Source: Eucommia ulmoides (lineage: Eukaryota; Streptophyta; Magnoliopsida; Garryales; Eucommiaceae). From it: a DNA stretch of 64,000 bases. How positions within the stretch are numbered: the first letter of the stretch is position 1; each line of letters starts with the position of its first letter. Below, piece by piece: positions 10,787-21,802 of this stretch. The notes beneath the pieces are model-generated. The model did no database searches. It saw only the letters and a list, made by a program, of their open reading frames with translations, and was not told the origin of the DNA. The position numbers and the translations under genes are program-made. The DNA is taken from NCBI GenBank assembly GCA_016647705.1, contig CM028325.1, forward strand, positions 33,336,474 to 33,400,473. Reading direction: 5' to 3'.

Positions 10787-12917
10787 TATTGGCCCAAAGA
10801 GTTACTCAAGAGGGAGGATGAATTGGATAGTTACAAAAATTTAAACAATTAAATACTTAAACAAATTACTAATTTCCCTAAATCGACTATCATCTTGTTA
10901 CGCTGCGAAAATATGTTTATCTAGATCCATACCCAAACAATCAGAAATAAAATAATGCAATATACAACAATATATTCTGATTCGGTAAGCTACTCTTACT
11001 TGCATCCAGTCTCCCAAGCTCTACAGAGATTTGCAATCCATTAAACCCTGATTCTTTTCACATATAAGAGCCAAACCCTTACAATTTTTTTTTTTTTCAT
11101 AGGTTGAAGACTAACTTATTTATTTTCCTAGGCTCAGAATCAAACTCTAACTATCCTGATTCTTTTCGCATGTTTAGAATCAACCTTTACATATCTGATT
11201 CTTTTACAACTTAAGAATTAATCTATCACTATTACACTTATTCTTTTCACAGGCTTAGGAATAACCTTTTTTCTCTTTAATTTTATTACAAGAAGAATCA
11301 TAACTTAATCTTTTCAAGGAAAAAAATTAACTTAATCTTTTTACAGGATAAAATCGAACCTTAATTTTTTTCATTGAAACCTAATTACCCTGATTAGGCA
11401 CTGACCCAAACGTGTCTAATCCGCTCAAACTCGCAATTACAAAAAAATGGCAAGTTTCTTCCCACAAGGAATTTTTACCACATTAATACAGATATACTCA
11501 ATTAATGTCCCGAATAATAACTATGTGATAGATACAATGTGAGACAAATAAATGTGATTATAAAAAACAATGGGTAGCACACAAGAAGCACGTAATTAAA
11601 TTTCTCAAATAAAAAATCATTTAAAAGATTTTTAAGAATTAAGTTCGAAAATAATTTTTCTCAAATATCTTATCCAAACAATTAATCAAAATAATATAAG
11701 AAAATAAAATCAATAACTTGGAACAATCTCACCGAGATCCGTCGAAAATGATTAGAACAACTCGATAGCAAAACCTAGACCAGTGACACGAACGATGAGC
11801 GCCTTAGATCAAGAACTCAATGAATAATCTCATTTATAATTTTCAGCAACAAAATTTGTTTTAGAAAGTACAAATCTGATTGTTTTTTATATCTAAAACT
11901 CAATCCCGCATGCCTCTTTAAATACACCTCTAACGGTTAATTTTCAAACGTTATGACTCATGACTAGAAATGATATCCCAAGACCCCATATATTAAATAT
12001 ATTCAAGATTGATATTTTTCATTTAAAAAATATTCTTAGAAAAATTCATTTGTTCTTTAAAAATTTTTAAAATCGAAATAGAAGTATTTAATCACTTTAA
12101 TTAAAAGAACATTTAATTAAATAGACCAATTAAATAGGAATTATATACATCATAATATATTTTGAAAATACTTCAAATTACCTTAAAATCCTCCCTTGGA
12201 ATCATCAAAACCGAAATAGCTTGACGAAAAACAAATCATTCAACATGTTGATTGACCATGTCGGTCGATTGGCCCTTCGTCGCTGGTTGACCGACTCCTC
12301 ACAACAGTCATTAATTCGACTGTTGTGCTGGTCCGGTTGATTGACCGATTGGACCAGAAGGTCCCTATTTCTTCCTATTTTAGATACTGTATTCGATAAT
12401 CGACCTACCCATCTTGCTGGTTGGCCGAATGGACTAGTAGGTCACCCATTCTACTTCCAAAACACACTGTTTTGATTAGTCGACTTACCCCTTTTGTCGA
12501 TTGGCCGAATTGACCCGAAAACTTATCATTTTAAGCATTAAAACCAATTTTTCACTTAGTTCCTTAACCAAAAGCATTTCACACATTTAGCACATTATAA
12601 AACACACTTTAAACCCCTAAAGTAACATACATAAGATTAATTCATTTTAAAGTGTTGTGCATGATCTTAATTTGGATTGCATTAAGAGTATATAAGTAAA
12701 GAGTTGTTTTCAACTAATTATCTTCAACGACTTTAAAACTCTTCTCGTCTTTATCATTTTCATTTTGCACCCGTCACATTTTCTTCAACGATTCATCTTC
12801 GACAATTCATCTTCTTAATCAAATTACATGGAACTATAAATGTAAAATTACTCAATGAAAACATTAGTTCTATAAAATATCAATGTTTAATTGTTCATCA
12901 AAACATTCGATTCAACA
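10787..12917. mobile_element. 2.1-kb non-coding LTR-like insertion inside the right gypsy LTR (probable solo LTR)
   Basis: It splits the right LTR of the gypsy-like element. A 5-bp TSD TCCTA is exact (10782-10786 and 12918-12922), and removing the insert restores alignment with the left LTR. It starts TATTGGCC and ends TTCAACA, matching degenerate TG...CA LTR ends. No reading frame of note occurs in 2131 bp. Motifs include 'gttactcaagagggaggatgaattgg' near the start (10802), several 'ctgattcttttcacat' units (11049-11350) and a 'gactgaccgattgg'-like set near 12250-12500. A solo LTR fits best; a large non-autonomous element is the alternative. Confidence 0.6.
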
Positions 12918-13215
12918 TCCTACAATATCTGCAATATTAATGGGAACAAATTGATATTTACAGGAGACTTGTCAAACAAGTCTTCCGTACCCTATAAATA
13001 CTACATGAGAGATCTAGTCAAGTACACACTTTTTCCCATGTAATATTCTATCAAATTTCAACGAGAAAAACACTACTAATTCTCACACCTGAGGTGCAAT
13101 GCCGACAAACCCACCCTCAGTGTATTGTTTTGCAGAAACCAACGCTAGAAAAATCATTCATTCTGAATTGCAAAATACCATTCCTGACGAACCAAATTTT
13201 GCCTTCATCAACTTG

Positions 13216-13475
13216 TATTGACATTAATATCCCACAAGAAGATATGGACGACAGGATTGCTGGCGTGGATGTGAGCAATGATGAAGCTAATAAAGGCCCT
13301 AACGCGGCCGAGGTCCTTAGGGCACAAGTGAACGTAGGGGAGGGAAGAGAGAAGCAAATTTCGAGCTCGAGCAATAGTAGTGGCAGCGAGAGCAGCGGTG
13401 GTAGAAGCAGGCAGAAACAATGATAGCAAAAGCAATAAGGGTAAAGGCGATGGTGATGCAATAAATTCGGTCTAA
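13216..13475 (+). pseudogene. Broken EAF 3' end (duplicate of EAF exon 4)
   Basis: It begins within exon 4 at the segment corresponding to 5405. It keeps DINIPQEDMDD, GVDVSNDEANKGPNAAEVLR and the Ser-rich run, but has lost sequence in the Ser/Gly tract, shifting the frame early. The 5' three quarters of the gene, including the EAF domain, are absent. It lies directly after the gypsy-like element. Confidence 0.9.
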
Positions 13476-13766
13476 TAAATTCAGATTTTTTCCCACTTCG
13501 GTAGCATTTGGCAGCATGAAATTGAATATATGCGTTCATTTGTAATTCCAATTCCGATGCTCCAATATCATGAAACCAAATGTTACCTAAATTTAAAACC
13601 CTATTGGGAAAGAACCATTGTTATTCAATGCAGAAGAATTCGAACAGAGAAATTTAACTATTGATACAAACTCGAAAATTCCAATTTCCACTTTTTAATG
13701 TGTTTCTCATCGTACAAAAATTCTTTATATTTCGGACAATAGTAAGGGGAAAGAAAGGGGAATGTC

Positions 13767-16216
13767 TTAATCTAGAGCAGGTTTTTCCTCTTGAGCAGGT
13801 TTTTCCTCTTGTTGTTCATCGCAAATGTATCCGTTTAATTTTAGAAACCTTTCTTCGGAGGGACGGTCCTCTATGTTGTACTTCTTGGGACTCCATAAAT
13901 GCGAAATCCTAGCCGGTGGTGGATCTACAGGTTCAGAAATTGGTGCAACTAATCTTGGATGGTCTTCATTTATAATAGCATCCACCAACCCATATTCCTT
14001 TGCCTCCCACGGATTCATGAATTTATCTTTTCGAGTGTCTGATTCAATCTGCCAAAAAAAAAATCTTTAAGGTGGCGTTTGCAAGCAAGGAATTGGAATT
14101 GAAAATTAACACGTAAATTTTACATTTTTATCTGCGTTCATTTCTAAGACTCCAATTCCATGTAAGCAAACACTCTAAAGAGAAAAGGGAAGGAAAGAAG
14201 AAAAGATAATATAAGGGCCCCTTTGGTTACTGTTTCTGTTCCTTGATTCTTGTTTCTGCTCCCAAAATTTTTCAGTTTTGTCCCAGTTTTCTCTTCTCTT
14301 CTCTCCACTTCCCTCAATCCAAACAGACCATAAGAGTTGAAAAAGTTTGTCTAAAAGAAAAGGGAAAGGCATCCAAACAAAACCTGCTTCTCTGGCTTCC
14401 CCGTGATTCTTGAGAGTATCTTGTTCACCTTCATCTCCTGGTACATATGTTCTTTTACACGCCTAGTCACGTCCTCCAACTGGAATAATTGCATTCACCA
14501 CTTTTAAGTAATATAAAGGTGGATGAAGAGCAGCAGGAGGAGGAGGAGGAGGAGGACTTACATCACCCCTAGCGGATGCAGAAGGATGATGGATCATCAC
14601 CTTACTATTAGGCATACAAAATCTCTTCCCTTTACAGCCGGAAGCAAGGAGAAAAGCACCAAAGGATCCAGCATAACCCAAGCATATGGTTGAAATATCT
14701 GCTTTGCACGTCTTCATCGCGTCGTATATTCCCATGCCTAAAATCAGGAGATAGAGACACGTAATGAAGATGAAAACTTGATTACTTACTCTAGACAGGA
14801 AAAAACATAAATGGATTAGTAACAAGGGCACTTATAAACACCAAAAAGGGCTTTGATTGGATAAACAAAATTGAGAAGAGAACAAAAAGAATATGGTTTC
14901 TTCCCATTTCTGTCGTTTGGTAAATTTCGTGTGGAGAAAAGAGAAGAGCAGTAAGGAAAAACGGAGGGAAAGTTTCTTTACAAAATTGAAGCGTTCTTTC
15001 TCCCCCAACTTGGGCAGATTTTGAGAAGGTAAATGGGTGTGAAAAGACAAATCAATAGACTCAACATTGTATAAGTTCTACCCTTTGCTAATCGAATACA
15101 AGTCATTATTTTTAAAAGTTATCGGTTTATGTTAGAGCAACTCCAACAGCATAACCATCCCTTGTGCCATCCCAAATTTTGGCAATTTTGATGCCAAAAT
15201 GAGGCAAATGAGCTCGACCAGCTCACTCATCATCTGTGCCATTTTAGCACAGATGCCCTGTATGTGCAAAATATGGCCTAATAGTAAGAATCAACAGTGT
15301 GTGTGTCAGTGTGTATAAAAGAAAGTAGCTCTAACCCATTTTCTAAAGTTAAAAGTGATGCACCAAACAAGGAACAAAGCTAAAGCATGAGAGCAAAATA
15401 GGCTTACTAGCAGTACTAGAACCACCGGCCGAGTTTATGAAGAATCTTATGTCTTTATTCCGATCTTCCGCATCCAGAAATAAGAGCTGACTAATCAGAT
15501 AATCCGCCGTCATATCGTCTATCTGCTCATCACCAATTCATGCCCATTAACAGAAAAAGAACAACATAAAATTAGTGTCATCTCCTGAAATTTGCACATC
15601 TCATAAGCTTGTAAAAGCAATGAATAAGATCAATCACTTACATAAACATCACACACACACACATATATATATACACCTCAATCTGCATCCATTAAACTAC
15701 AAAGATTATATGCAACAGTAAGATAAACGAATTTCAAAATCAAAACCCAATTTTCCTAACATTTCAACCACCAAACTTTGGTCATTTCATTTGATTATAA
15801 CTAGCATACTTCTCCAATTTCACATATTTTCACACACACACGGAGAGAGAGAGAGAGAGAGAGAGGACCATGGAACACAAGAAGACGATTCTCTGTTTAA
15901 GCAGCATTTCGGTGGTATCGAGGTCTTCGAATTGAGGCATCAAAGCAGGCGAAGGCGCGGCATCGGAGACATCCCAATTGCAGGATAAGGTCCATTTTCC
16001 GTCAGTAGAGAAACTATTATTAAATGCTTTCGCCGGAGACCCTATTCTTCTGCTATGAATACTGCTACTGATGCCGGTAGTCATCGGAATTGATTGACAG
16101 AACACGGGGTTAGCCTTGGCCATGAACTGTTTAGAACCATCGCCTCCATGGCAGAATAAGCTAAGAGTTGAAGTGGGTCTTGAAGGCGCTGATGAGGCCA
16201 AACAACCCATCTCCAT
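13767..16216 (-). CDS. ClpP3-type plastid Clp protease subunit, copy A (338 aa, five exons, triad kept)
   Basis: Model: complement(join(13767..14048,14384..14479,14562..14737,15408..15522,15869..16216)). All introns are GT-AG with consistent phases. The start is the ATG matching the start of copy B (CLASSAPSR follows in both); an upstream in-frame ATG at 16330 would add 38 residues. Residues 1-80 resemble a chloroplast transit peptide. The fold markers follow: [88 protein letters not shown]. Residues aligned with the ClpP triad are Ser179 (GSFGA), His204 (VMIH) and Asp253 (TRKDKF). The usual NSPGGS is NSAGGS, and the handle region after His (usually QPLGTAGGKATEM) is PSASARGD-like, so it is a divergent ClpP3 paralog. 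It would act in the stromal Clp core. Intron 2 carries a MITE fragment. Confidence 0.85.
15134..15300. mobile_element. MITE fragment in ClpP3-A intron 2
   Basis: Starts AGAGCAACTCCAACAGC and continues 'tgccatcccaaattttggcaattttgatgcc'. This matches the start of the element at 28806 in ClpP3-B intron 1. Only one end is clear. The two copies are in different introns, so they are independent insertions, not inherited with the gene duplication. Confidence 0.6.
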
Positions 16217-18008
16217 AGCTGTTGCTTTCTTCAACTGCGTCTCGACTCGTTTACAGTATGCAGCGGGTTTGGGTGGCGAAGGGGGGAGAATGGAGGCGAG
16301 GCGGGGCGGAGCGGGGAGGATTTGCTTCACCCTTTTTTCTGGGGTTTTAGTGGGGAAGTAAGTGTTTACTCAAACACCCCCTTAATTTTGGGAAAAAATT
16401 AATTTTAGGCCAAATTATATAATTGCCGGGCCTTTAACGTAACAATTAAGTCCTATTATTAACGGAATATTTTTTATGCTGTTAAATATTAACGATAATT
16501 TGGATGGAAGTATAACATGCAATTTCAATATTTCTACTCCTAAATTCTTGTTCCTATTCTTAGAAATTCGAAATTTAACAACAAAATATGTTATTTCTAC
16601 TCACCAAATATTTCTAAAATTTGAGATTGATCCCAAAATTCTTAAAATTTTAAGAGAAAAAAATGTTTCTATTCCTTTTCCGAACAAATGTTTCCAACTA
16701 ATTCTCATTTAAAGGAATAAGGTCGGTATTTTTTAATATTTAATAAGATCTCCCATCAATTCTTATTAGCTTTAAATATAGAGAAGATTCCAAGACTTGT
16801 AACCTAATGGATATATATCTAATCTCTCTTGTAAAAAGTTTAGAGTTCAACTATTTTTTCCAACATATGTGCCCAAAAAAATATATATATAGAAAAGTGA
16901 TATTTATCTATTTTATTTTATTCATCAATTTAGGTCATGGAAAACACAATAAATTGCTTTATTATGATTACTTTATTTGGTTGTAATTAATTTTATTGAT
17001 GTATTTTTATTTTGCTAAAAAATTATAGAAAAATCTATAAATTATCGTAACAAAATAGGCAAACCTACAAATCATCCCACTAATAAAAAAATTATCCATT
17101 TTTAAACCTTTAACACAAATTTCGTGTTTAAATTAATCTCCTTTTTTTAAGTTCAATTTTCTGGATGACATATCTACCCCCCACCAAAGAGACCCCTATG
17201 TTTTAGAAAATCAAAATATATCATTAATCCTTAGTATGCGATATAATTTCCGAATATATTGAAATATATAATCAGTATATATTACAAATTTTCAGTTTAG
17301 GAAAGTCTAGAATTCGAAATTCAAAACTCAACTATATTTTTATTAAACAGTTTCGGCATTATTTAAGAAAATTTTCTGAGTTTATTCGAGGAATTGGGTC
17401 TTGAGACACTGTTTTTTTGCATATTGAGGAGTGTAGATTAAGGAATTAGGGAGATCAAAGAATAATTGTTGGTATTTCGAGGTTTTTTTTTTTGGTTATT
17501 ATTCGCAAATGATGAACGGATTTTTTTTTTTTTTTTTTAAAAGTAAACAAATAAGTGTTCATATACTCACAATTCAATGTTGAAATCAATGACATGAACT
17601 TCAAATAGGATTCCTTAAAATAATGTAGGAATGTAGCTCTTTTTCATGTTATTATTCTTTCATGCATGTTGATTTCAACACATATTCAATCCAGTTTACA
17701 AATTTTTATAACAAAGTAATACGATTTTATTATTTTCAATTGTATATATATATATATATTTTTTTTTTCATTTTAAGTCATAAAAAATATTGCAAAATCA
17801 TTGACATTGTTATGAAAATAGGAGGACGTTACTGTCGGACTTCAGTAGCAATCTTGTTGGCATTGTTCCCAATATCATATCAAAATAGAACAAGCTAGCA
17901 AACGGTCGTTTTGATATGTTTTATTCAATAGACGGACATCCAAATTGAATGCTCACAAAACAGAATGACTTTGAGGAGATGCAAATATTTGAGAGCATAT
18001 GAAGATTG
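16217..18008. other. AT-rich spacer upstream of ClpP3-A; nothing coding seen
   Basis: The first few hundred bases should contain the ClpP3-A promoter. The rest is AT-rich with poly-T tracts (17482-17540) and a (TA)n run near 17742. Short frames at 16476 and 17662 have no recognisable motif or splice context. I see no terminal repeats. Confidence 0.5.
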
Positions 18009-18759
18009 TGTTAGGAAAATAATTTAAAATTAAATATTTTATTATATATAAATTATATTATTTTATTTAATAAAATTATTATTAATAATATATTTATAAT
18101 TGTTATAATTATGTGTTTAAATTACAAGTTCATTACACATTATTAATGTGAATAACTAATAAATTTATTAAAATGACACTATGAATTCTATATATTATAA
18201 ATATATATGTTACAATAGTATTTATGTGTACAATTAGTGATTTTATTAATTATAGTATTATGAGTACTTATTATTATATAAAAGTTGCATACTTCATGCA
18301 CTATATATAGGTGTGTGAAGATGAAAGAAAACATATATAGAGAAAATTAGAGAAAAGAGTATGATACTACATAAAATAATGAGTATGTTTATATTAAAAT
18401 ATATAAATAGAGAGAAGTGATGTTTTGTGATATTTTACATATATATACTTGATAATTTACGGGCAATAAAGTTTGCGATCGGTTTAATATAGGATGTCAT
18501 ACTTGCACCTTGACACTCTGGATCGTTGTATCTTGGGAAGGGCTCGTCATTCAACCCTGTGCATAGAGGAAGCGTATCTCTTCTTGGAACAATGTTTATA
18601 TGCCTCAATTCACCAAAGATGTATTTTCTCTCTATTCTATTCTTTATTTTATTTATTTAACTGTTGATGTTCTTAGTTATTTAACGAGATTGTAATTGCA
18701 TGTGAAATATGTTTATTATTTAATTTATATTTATATAATTATGTTAAATTTCTCCAACA
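18009..18759 (-). mobile_element. Solo LTR (copia-like family of the 39870 element), minus orientation
   Basis: Ends TGTTAGGAAAATAATTT and ...AAATTTCTCCAACA are flanked by an exact 5-bp TSD GATTG (18004-18008 and 18760-18764). Read on the minus strand it aligns with the LTRs at 39870 and 44740, including 'ataataatttcattaaataaaataatata' and the 'gatacgcctcctttgtgcatagggttgaacgacgagcccttcccaagatg'-like block. No internal region is attached, so it is a solo LTR left by recombination. It lies at the 5' edge of a decayed Mutator element. Confidence 0.85.
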
Positions 18760-18779
18760 GATTGAATTACTTGATGTTA

Positions 18780-20620
18780 ATATTAGGAGGTGTGATAGGG
18801 ATAACACTCAATCGAGTGGGACGCCACTGAGTGCATCAATGATACAAGCGAAGATTTAGAAGATGAAAGGGATTACATTGAAAGCTATGGCAATTTGTTG
18901 CAAACAAACAATAATAGGGTGCACATTTGAAACAATGGTAAGAAGGAAATGAGAGAAAAACTTAGAAATTTTGTGATGGGTCACAGGAGTTCAAGGAGTA
19001 TGATTAAATTTATTCTACATTAAAAACAACAAGGTACGTGTTACTGTTGCTTGTTCATTGAGGCAAACACGAGAATGCATGTGTTTTGTTCATAGTCGTG
19101 TGGGAAAAAAAAAAAACAAAAAAACAATTTTTTTTCCATTACTTAATTGATAAACAAACAAACTTGGTATGTGTTGGTGTCGGACATTGGTGCTCCTCAG
19201 CAGTATATTCCGGTCAGGACACGTGGACGTTTCTTTGCTGAGGTGGAGGTATGACATGCTGGAGATCCTTACAATCTGAACTAAGTTCCCGAGCTGTACC
19301 TGCATAAAGACTCGTCGGGGTTGTGCCCGATGAATTCCTTTCGGCGTGAGAGTAAGAGTTTGGGAGAAAAGACTAAATATGCTTTCAAATAAATGAGCAA
19401 CAACACTTGGGGCATTGGGATGCCTGAGTATTTATAGGAGATGGGCTCGATTAGCAGTGCAGGATTATGGGCCTGAGCTTGGTTAATTACCCTAATCCGA
19501 CGCGTAACCAGTGAGCTGGCGAGTGGAGCTGTTAACTTTCTGAACAAGGGCTTTAGGCCCATCAAGAAGAGTCCATTGGCTGGTCTAGTAGTGGGAGGAG
19601 AAGGGGCCTGACCCATTGCGTCGAAAGTGTAGAAATGAGTCATCATACCCCCCGGCGTTGACCCCAAGACAAACATTTCTGAACGAAAGTCATGCAAACG
19701 TTGAGGGAGCATGGCAGAGGAGAACAACCGTGTCGAGGGCGTTCGGGGAACAGGGCCCGAACCCCCGGTGCCTTGTCCGGAGTCTCTAGGCTTCTGTAGG
19801 AGAGGAACTGAGCAGTGGCCGTGGCGGCGTACCCCTATGTAGTAAATGATTCGCCCACTTGGAGGATGTCGAGCAAGGCGTGTTCGGGGGACCCTATTCG
19901 GCAGTTTTTTCACACTTGTTGTGATACCTTCCATGTGGTGATTTTTGTGCGTTTGACAAAATTCCTCACATCATTATGCATCTAAAACTACTATTTTTTT
20001 TTTTTTTAAAGGAATGTGTAGTAAACCGGAGATAAATCATGTGGATGTAGTAGATATTATTTTAAGGCAATATGGGATGGAAATCACTTGCAATCACGCA
20101 TAATTGGAGGTAAGTGTATGGGGGAATCATTCGTCATCATGCAACCAGCTTTGACAGTATGTGGATGTGTCACACAACCAACCCTGACAATGATTTGGTT
20201 TTAGAGTACGACTAGTTGACTCGACACTTTAAACGCATTTTTATAGCATTTAATGCATGCATCGAAAAGTTCAAATTCTTTTGACCATTGGTTTTCCTTG
20301 GTGGAACATTTTTTTACTGGAAGATATAAGGGTATTTTGTTTGCAGCATGTGTTAAGGATAGTAATTAAGGTAAAGTCTAAAATGATTCAGTTTATATAT
20401 CAAATGTTAATATCAACACAACTATTCAACATTTGAAATTAGCAACGGTTTGTTTTTTTGACTTTCATGGACAGAACATGTTCCCCGAAGCATACAATAC
20501 GTTTTGTCTTCATTATCTGAAGTTGAAATTATTGCACGTTTTTTTTTTTTATCAAAATCAAAATAATGAGTTTTCTATGAGGCACATCTATCACTTCGGT
20601 ATAATTTATATATAAATAAC
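18780..20620 (+). pseudogene. Mutator-like (MULE) transposase remnant, split by an LTR
   Basis: Pieces in order on the plus strand. About 18985-19100: QEFKEY and VRVTVACSLRQ, like the zinc-knuckle/MuDR region. 20035-20105: INHVDVVDIILRQYGMEIT, like the 'I...I...YGV.I.Y..AW' segment. 20185-20330: NPDNDLVLEYD, then HFKRIFIAFNACIEKFKF, then PLVFLGGTFF, equivalent to the 'RPVIFLDGT' block around the first catalytic Asp. 20475-20530: MFPEAYNTFCLHYLKLKLLH, like 'FP.A.H.FC..HL..N'. The catalytic Asp of DGT is Gly here. There are many stops and frameshifts, and an LTR interrupts it at 19172-19973. It is dead but clearly MULE-derived. Confidence 0.78.
19172..19973 (-). mobile_element. Solo LTR of a gypsy-like element inside the MULE transposase remnant
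   Basis: On the minus strand it starts TGATGTGAGGAATTTTGTC and ends CCGACACCAACA. It holds a promoter-like 'ctcctataaatactcagg', then 'ctcacgccgaaagg', then 'cacgtgtcc', in the same order as the LTRs at 50224-51034 and 52865-53418 (a related family). Putative TSD GTATG/TTATG has one mismatch. The 217-residue frame through it (19281-19934) is a chance frame in GC-richer LTR DNA. It splits the transposase remnant between its MuDR-like and YGV-like pieces. Confidence 0.65.
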
Positions 20621-21228
20621 GTGTTTGATTTTATATTGAAATTATAAAATTCATATTTGATTAAGAAATCGTTGACAATTTAAAAATCTCAAACTTAATC
20701 AATTATGAATCATACAACTATATTTTAAGAATGCAATTTTAATTAACTTTCTACAATAAAAATTGGGATTTAGATTGACATCTTACAAAATAAACTTTTA
20801 ACTACTTTGAATAAATTATTGAGACCGCACAAAATTTTAGCAAATGGTCCTTAACTTATGCCCTTTCATTTTTGCTCTATTTATATTCCATGTCACTGAA
20901 TGCTCTACAAAAAACAGCGAACAATATATGGGAAGTGACAGTTCCCAAAATTACTCCATAGCTCAGGAAAACAGACGATTCACCGCGATTTATTGTTCCA
21001 AAATCGATAACAAAAAAACCAATTTAATCGTAAAAAATTCTCTTTCTAACGATGTAGTTTTCATTTTCTGGAGTGAGAAATGAGCACTTAAGAACATTCA
21101 TCGTAGCACTTCCAGTCGACGACAATTTTCCTAAAATAGCGCACATGAAAACTCGCTAACCAGTCGCTCCTACCATATAGGGCTTCGCGTTTCTAGATAA
21201 GTGCTCATTGTGAAAAAACACTCGCCCC

Positions 21229-21790
21229 TCAAAACCTAGAGCATTCGACAGAAACCCTAAAAATCGAGTTTGCAAACGGCGCTCCACCGCCTAGAAAAAT
21301 TGACGAAAAAGTTTGATACGCAGCCCTCGCCGTCGTGAAAGCAAAAGAATCTAGAACATTTGCAAGGTCAGTGGGCATTTTGTTCCGACGAGTACGTTGA
21401 TTTGGACTGTGAACAACCACTCTGAGGGTGCCCCGATCCGATAGCAATGCTTTTTGTGACAATGGGCAAAAAATCGGCAATAAATCACCGTCTCTGGATT
21501 CGTCTCCCTCGTTGTCCCAACACTTTGAGGGTTCAATCATCATTATGGGTGTGTTGTTCTCCGATCCACTCCCGCTGCCGCACACTTTGATGTCGACGCA
21601 GATATATTCGAATTTCAAAATCCGACTAATGCTGCAAATAACTTCAAAGTCAGCTTGGGAGGACAGTATACACTTGTTGTGTCTGGGGATAGAGTAGTAT
21701 AGCTCAAAAGCGTCACGCCGCAGTGTCTCCCCCCTTGCTATTATTTTTTGAAGCAACGTGTCAAACGTAAGATGATCCGTTAACTTTATT
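21229..21790 (-). pseudogene. Unrecognised frame, possibly the N-terminal PB1-like part of a MULE protein
   Basis: An open frame of 175 codons, extendable upstream without a Met as TDHLTFDTLLQKI then LRRDAFELYYSIP and SQADFEVICSISR. This arrangement resembles the N-terminal PB1-like domain of plant MULE transposases ('tf..L...i...l......el.Y......'). The rest, with GSGSGSENN and an acidic stretch, matches the variable linker of such proteins, but there is no zinc knuckle or catalytic part. It is opposite in orientation to the remnant at 18780-20620. I would not annotate it as a host gene. Confidence 0.35.
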
Positions 21791-21802
21791 CCGTATGAAT
21801 AT

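Larger units (their letters stand above)
6316..13211 (+). mobile_element. Ty3/gypsy-like LTR retrotransposon, degenerate, with two nested insertions
   Basis: The left LTR (about 6316-6980) and right LTR (about 10425-10786 plus 12923-13211) align over their length, sharing 'gtcataaa.gt.aac.t.ggc.caaagatt.gtgc' and 'cattaatggga'. Right after the left LTR comes TTGGCACCGTATGTGG, the 'TTGGCGCCGTCTGTGG' motif typical of plant gypsy leader regions. The right LTR is preceded by a purine-rich AAGGAGGAATCAAG. A 9-bp CTTGTATTG is present at both outer borders (6309-6317 and 13212-13220), so a 5-6-bp TSD (TTGTA-like) lies there. The interior, without insertions, is only about 2.3 kb and lacks protease, RT and integrase. 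LTR divergence is substantial, so insertion is old. Confidence 0.75.

Noticed and set aside
13094-13423. Second EAF gene
   Set aside because: Only the 3' third is present, with the start in transposon sequence and the frame lost in the Ser tract; it is a fragment, not a paralog.
19281-19934. Open frame of 217 codons, minus strand
   Set aside because: It lies inside an LTR, lacks any recognised motif, and has Arg/Pro/Ser-rich, low-information composition. Chance frame in GC-richer LTR DNA.
21229-21756. Host gene of 175 codons
   Set aside because: Lacks conserved host-gene features; the N-terminal pattern fits a MULE PB1-like domain better, so I kept it only as a low-confidence remnant.
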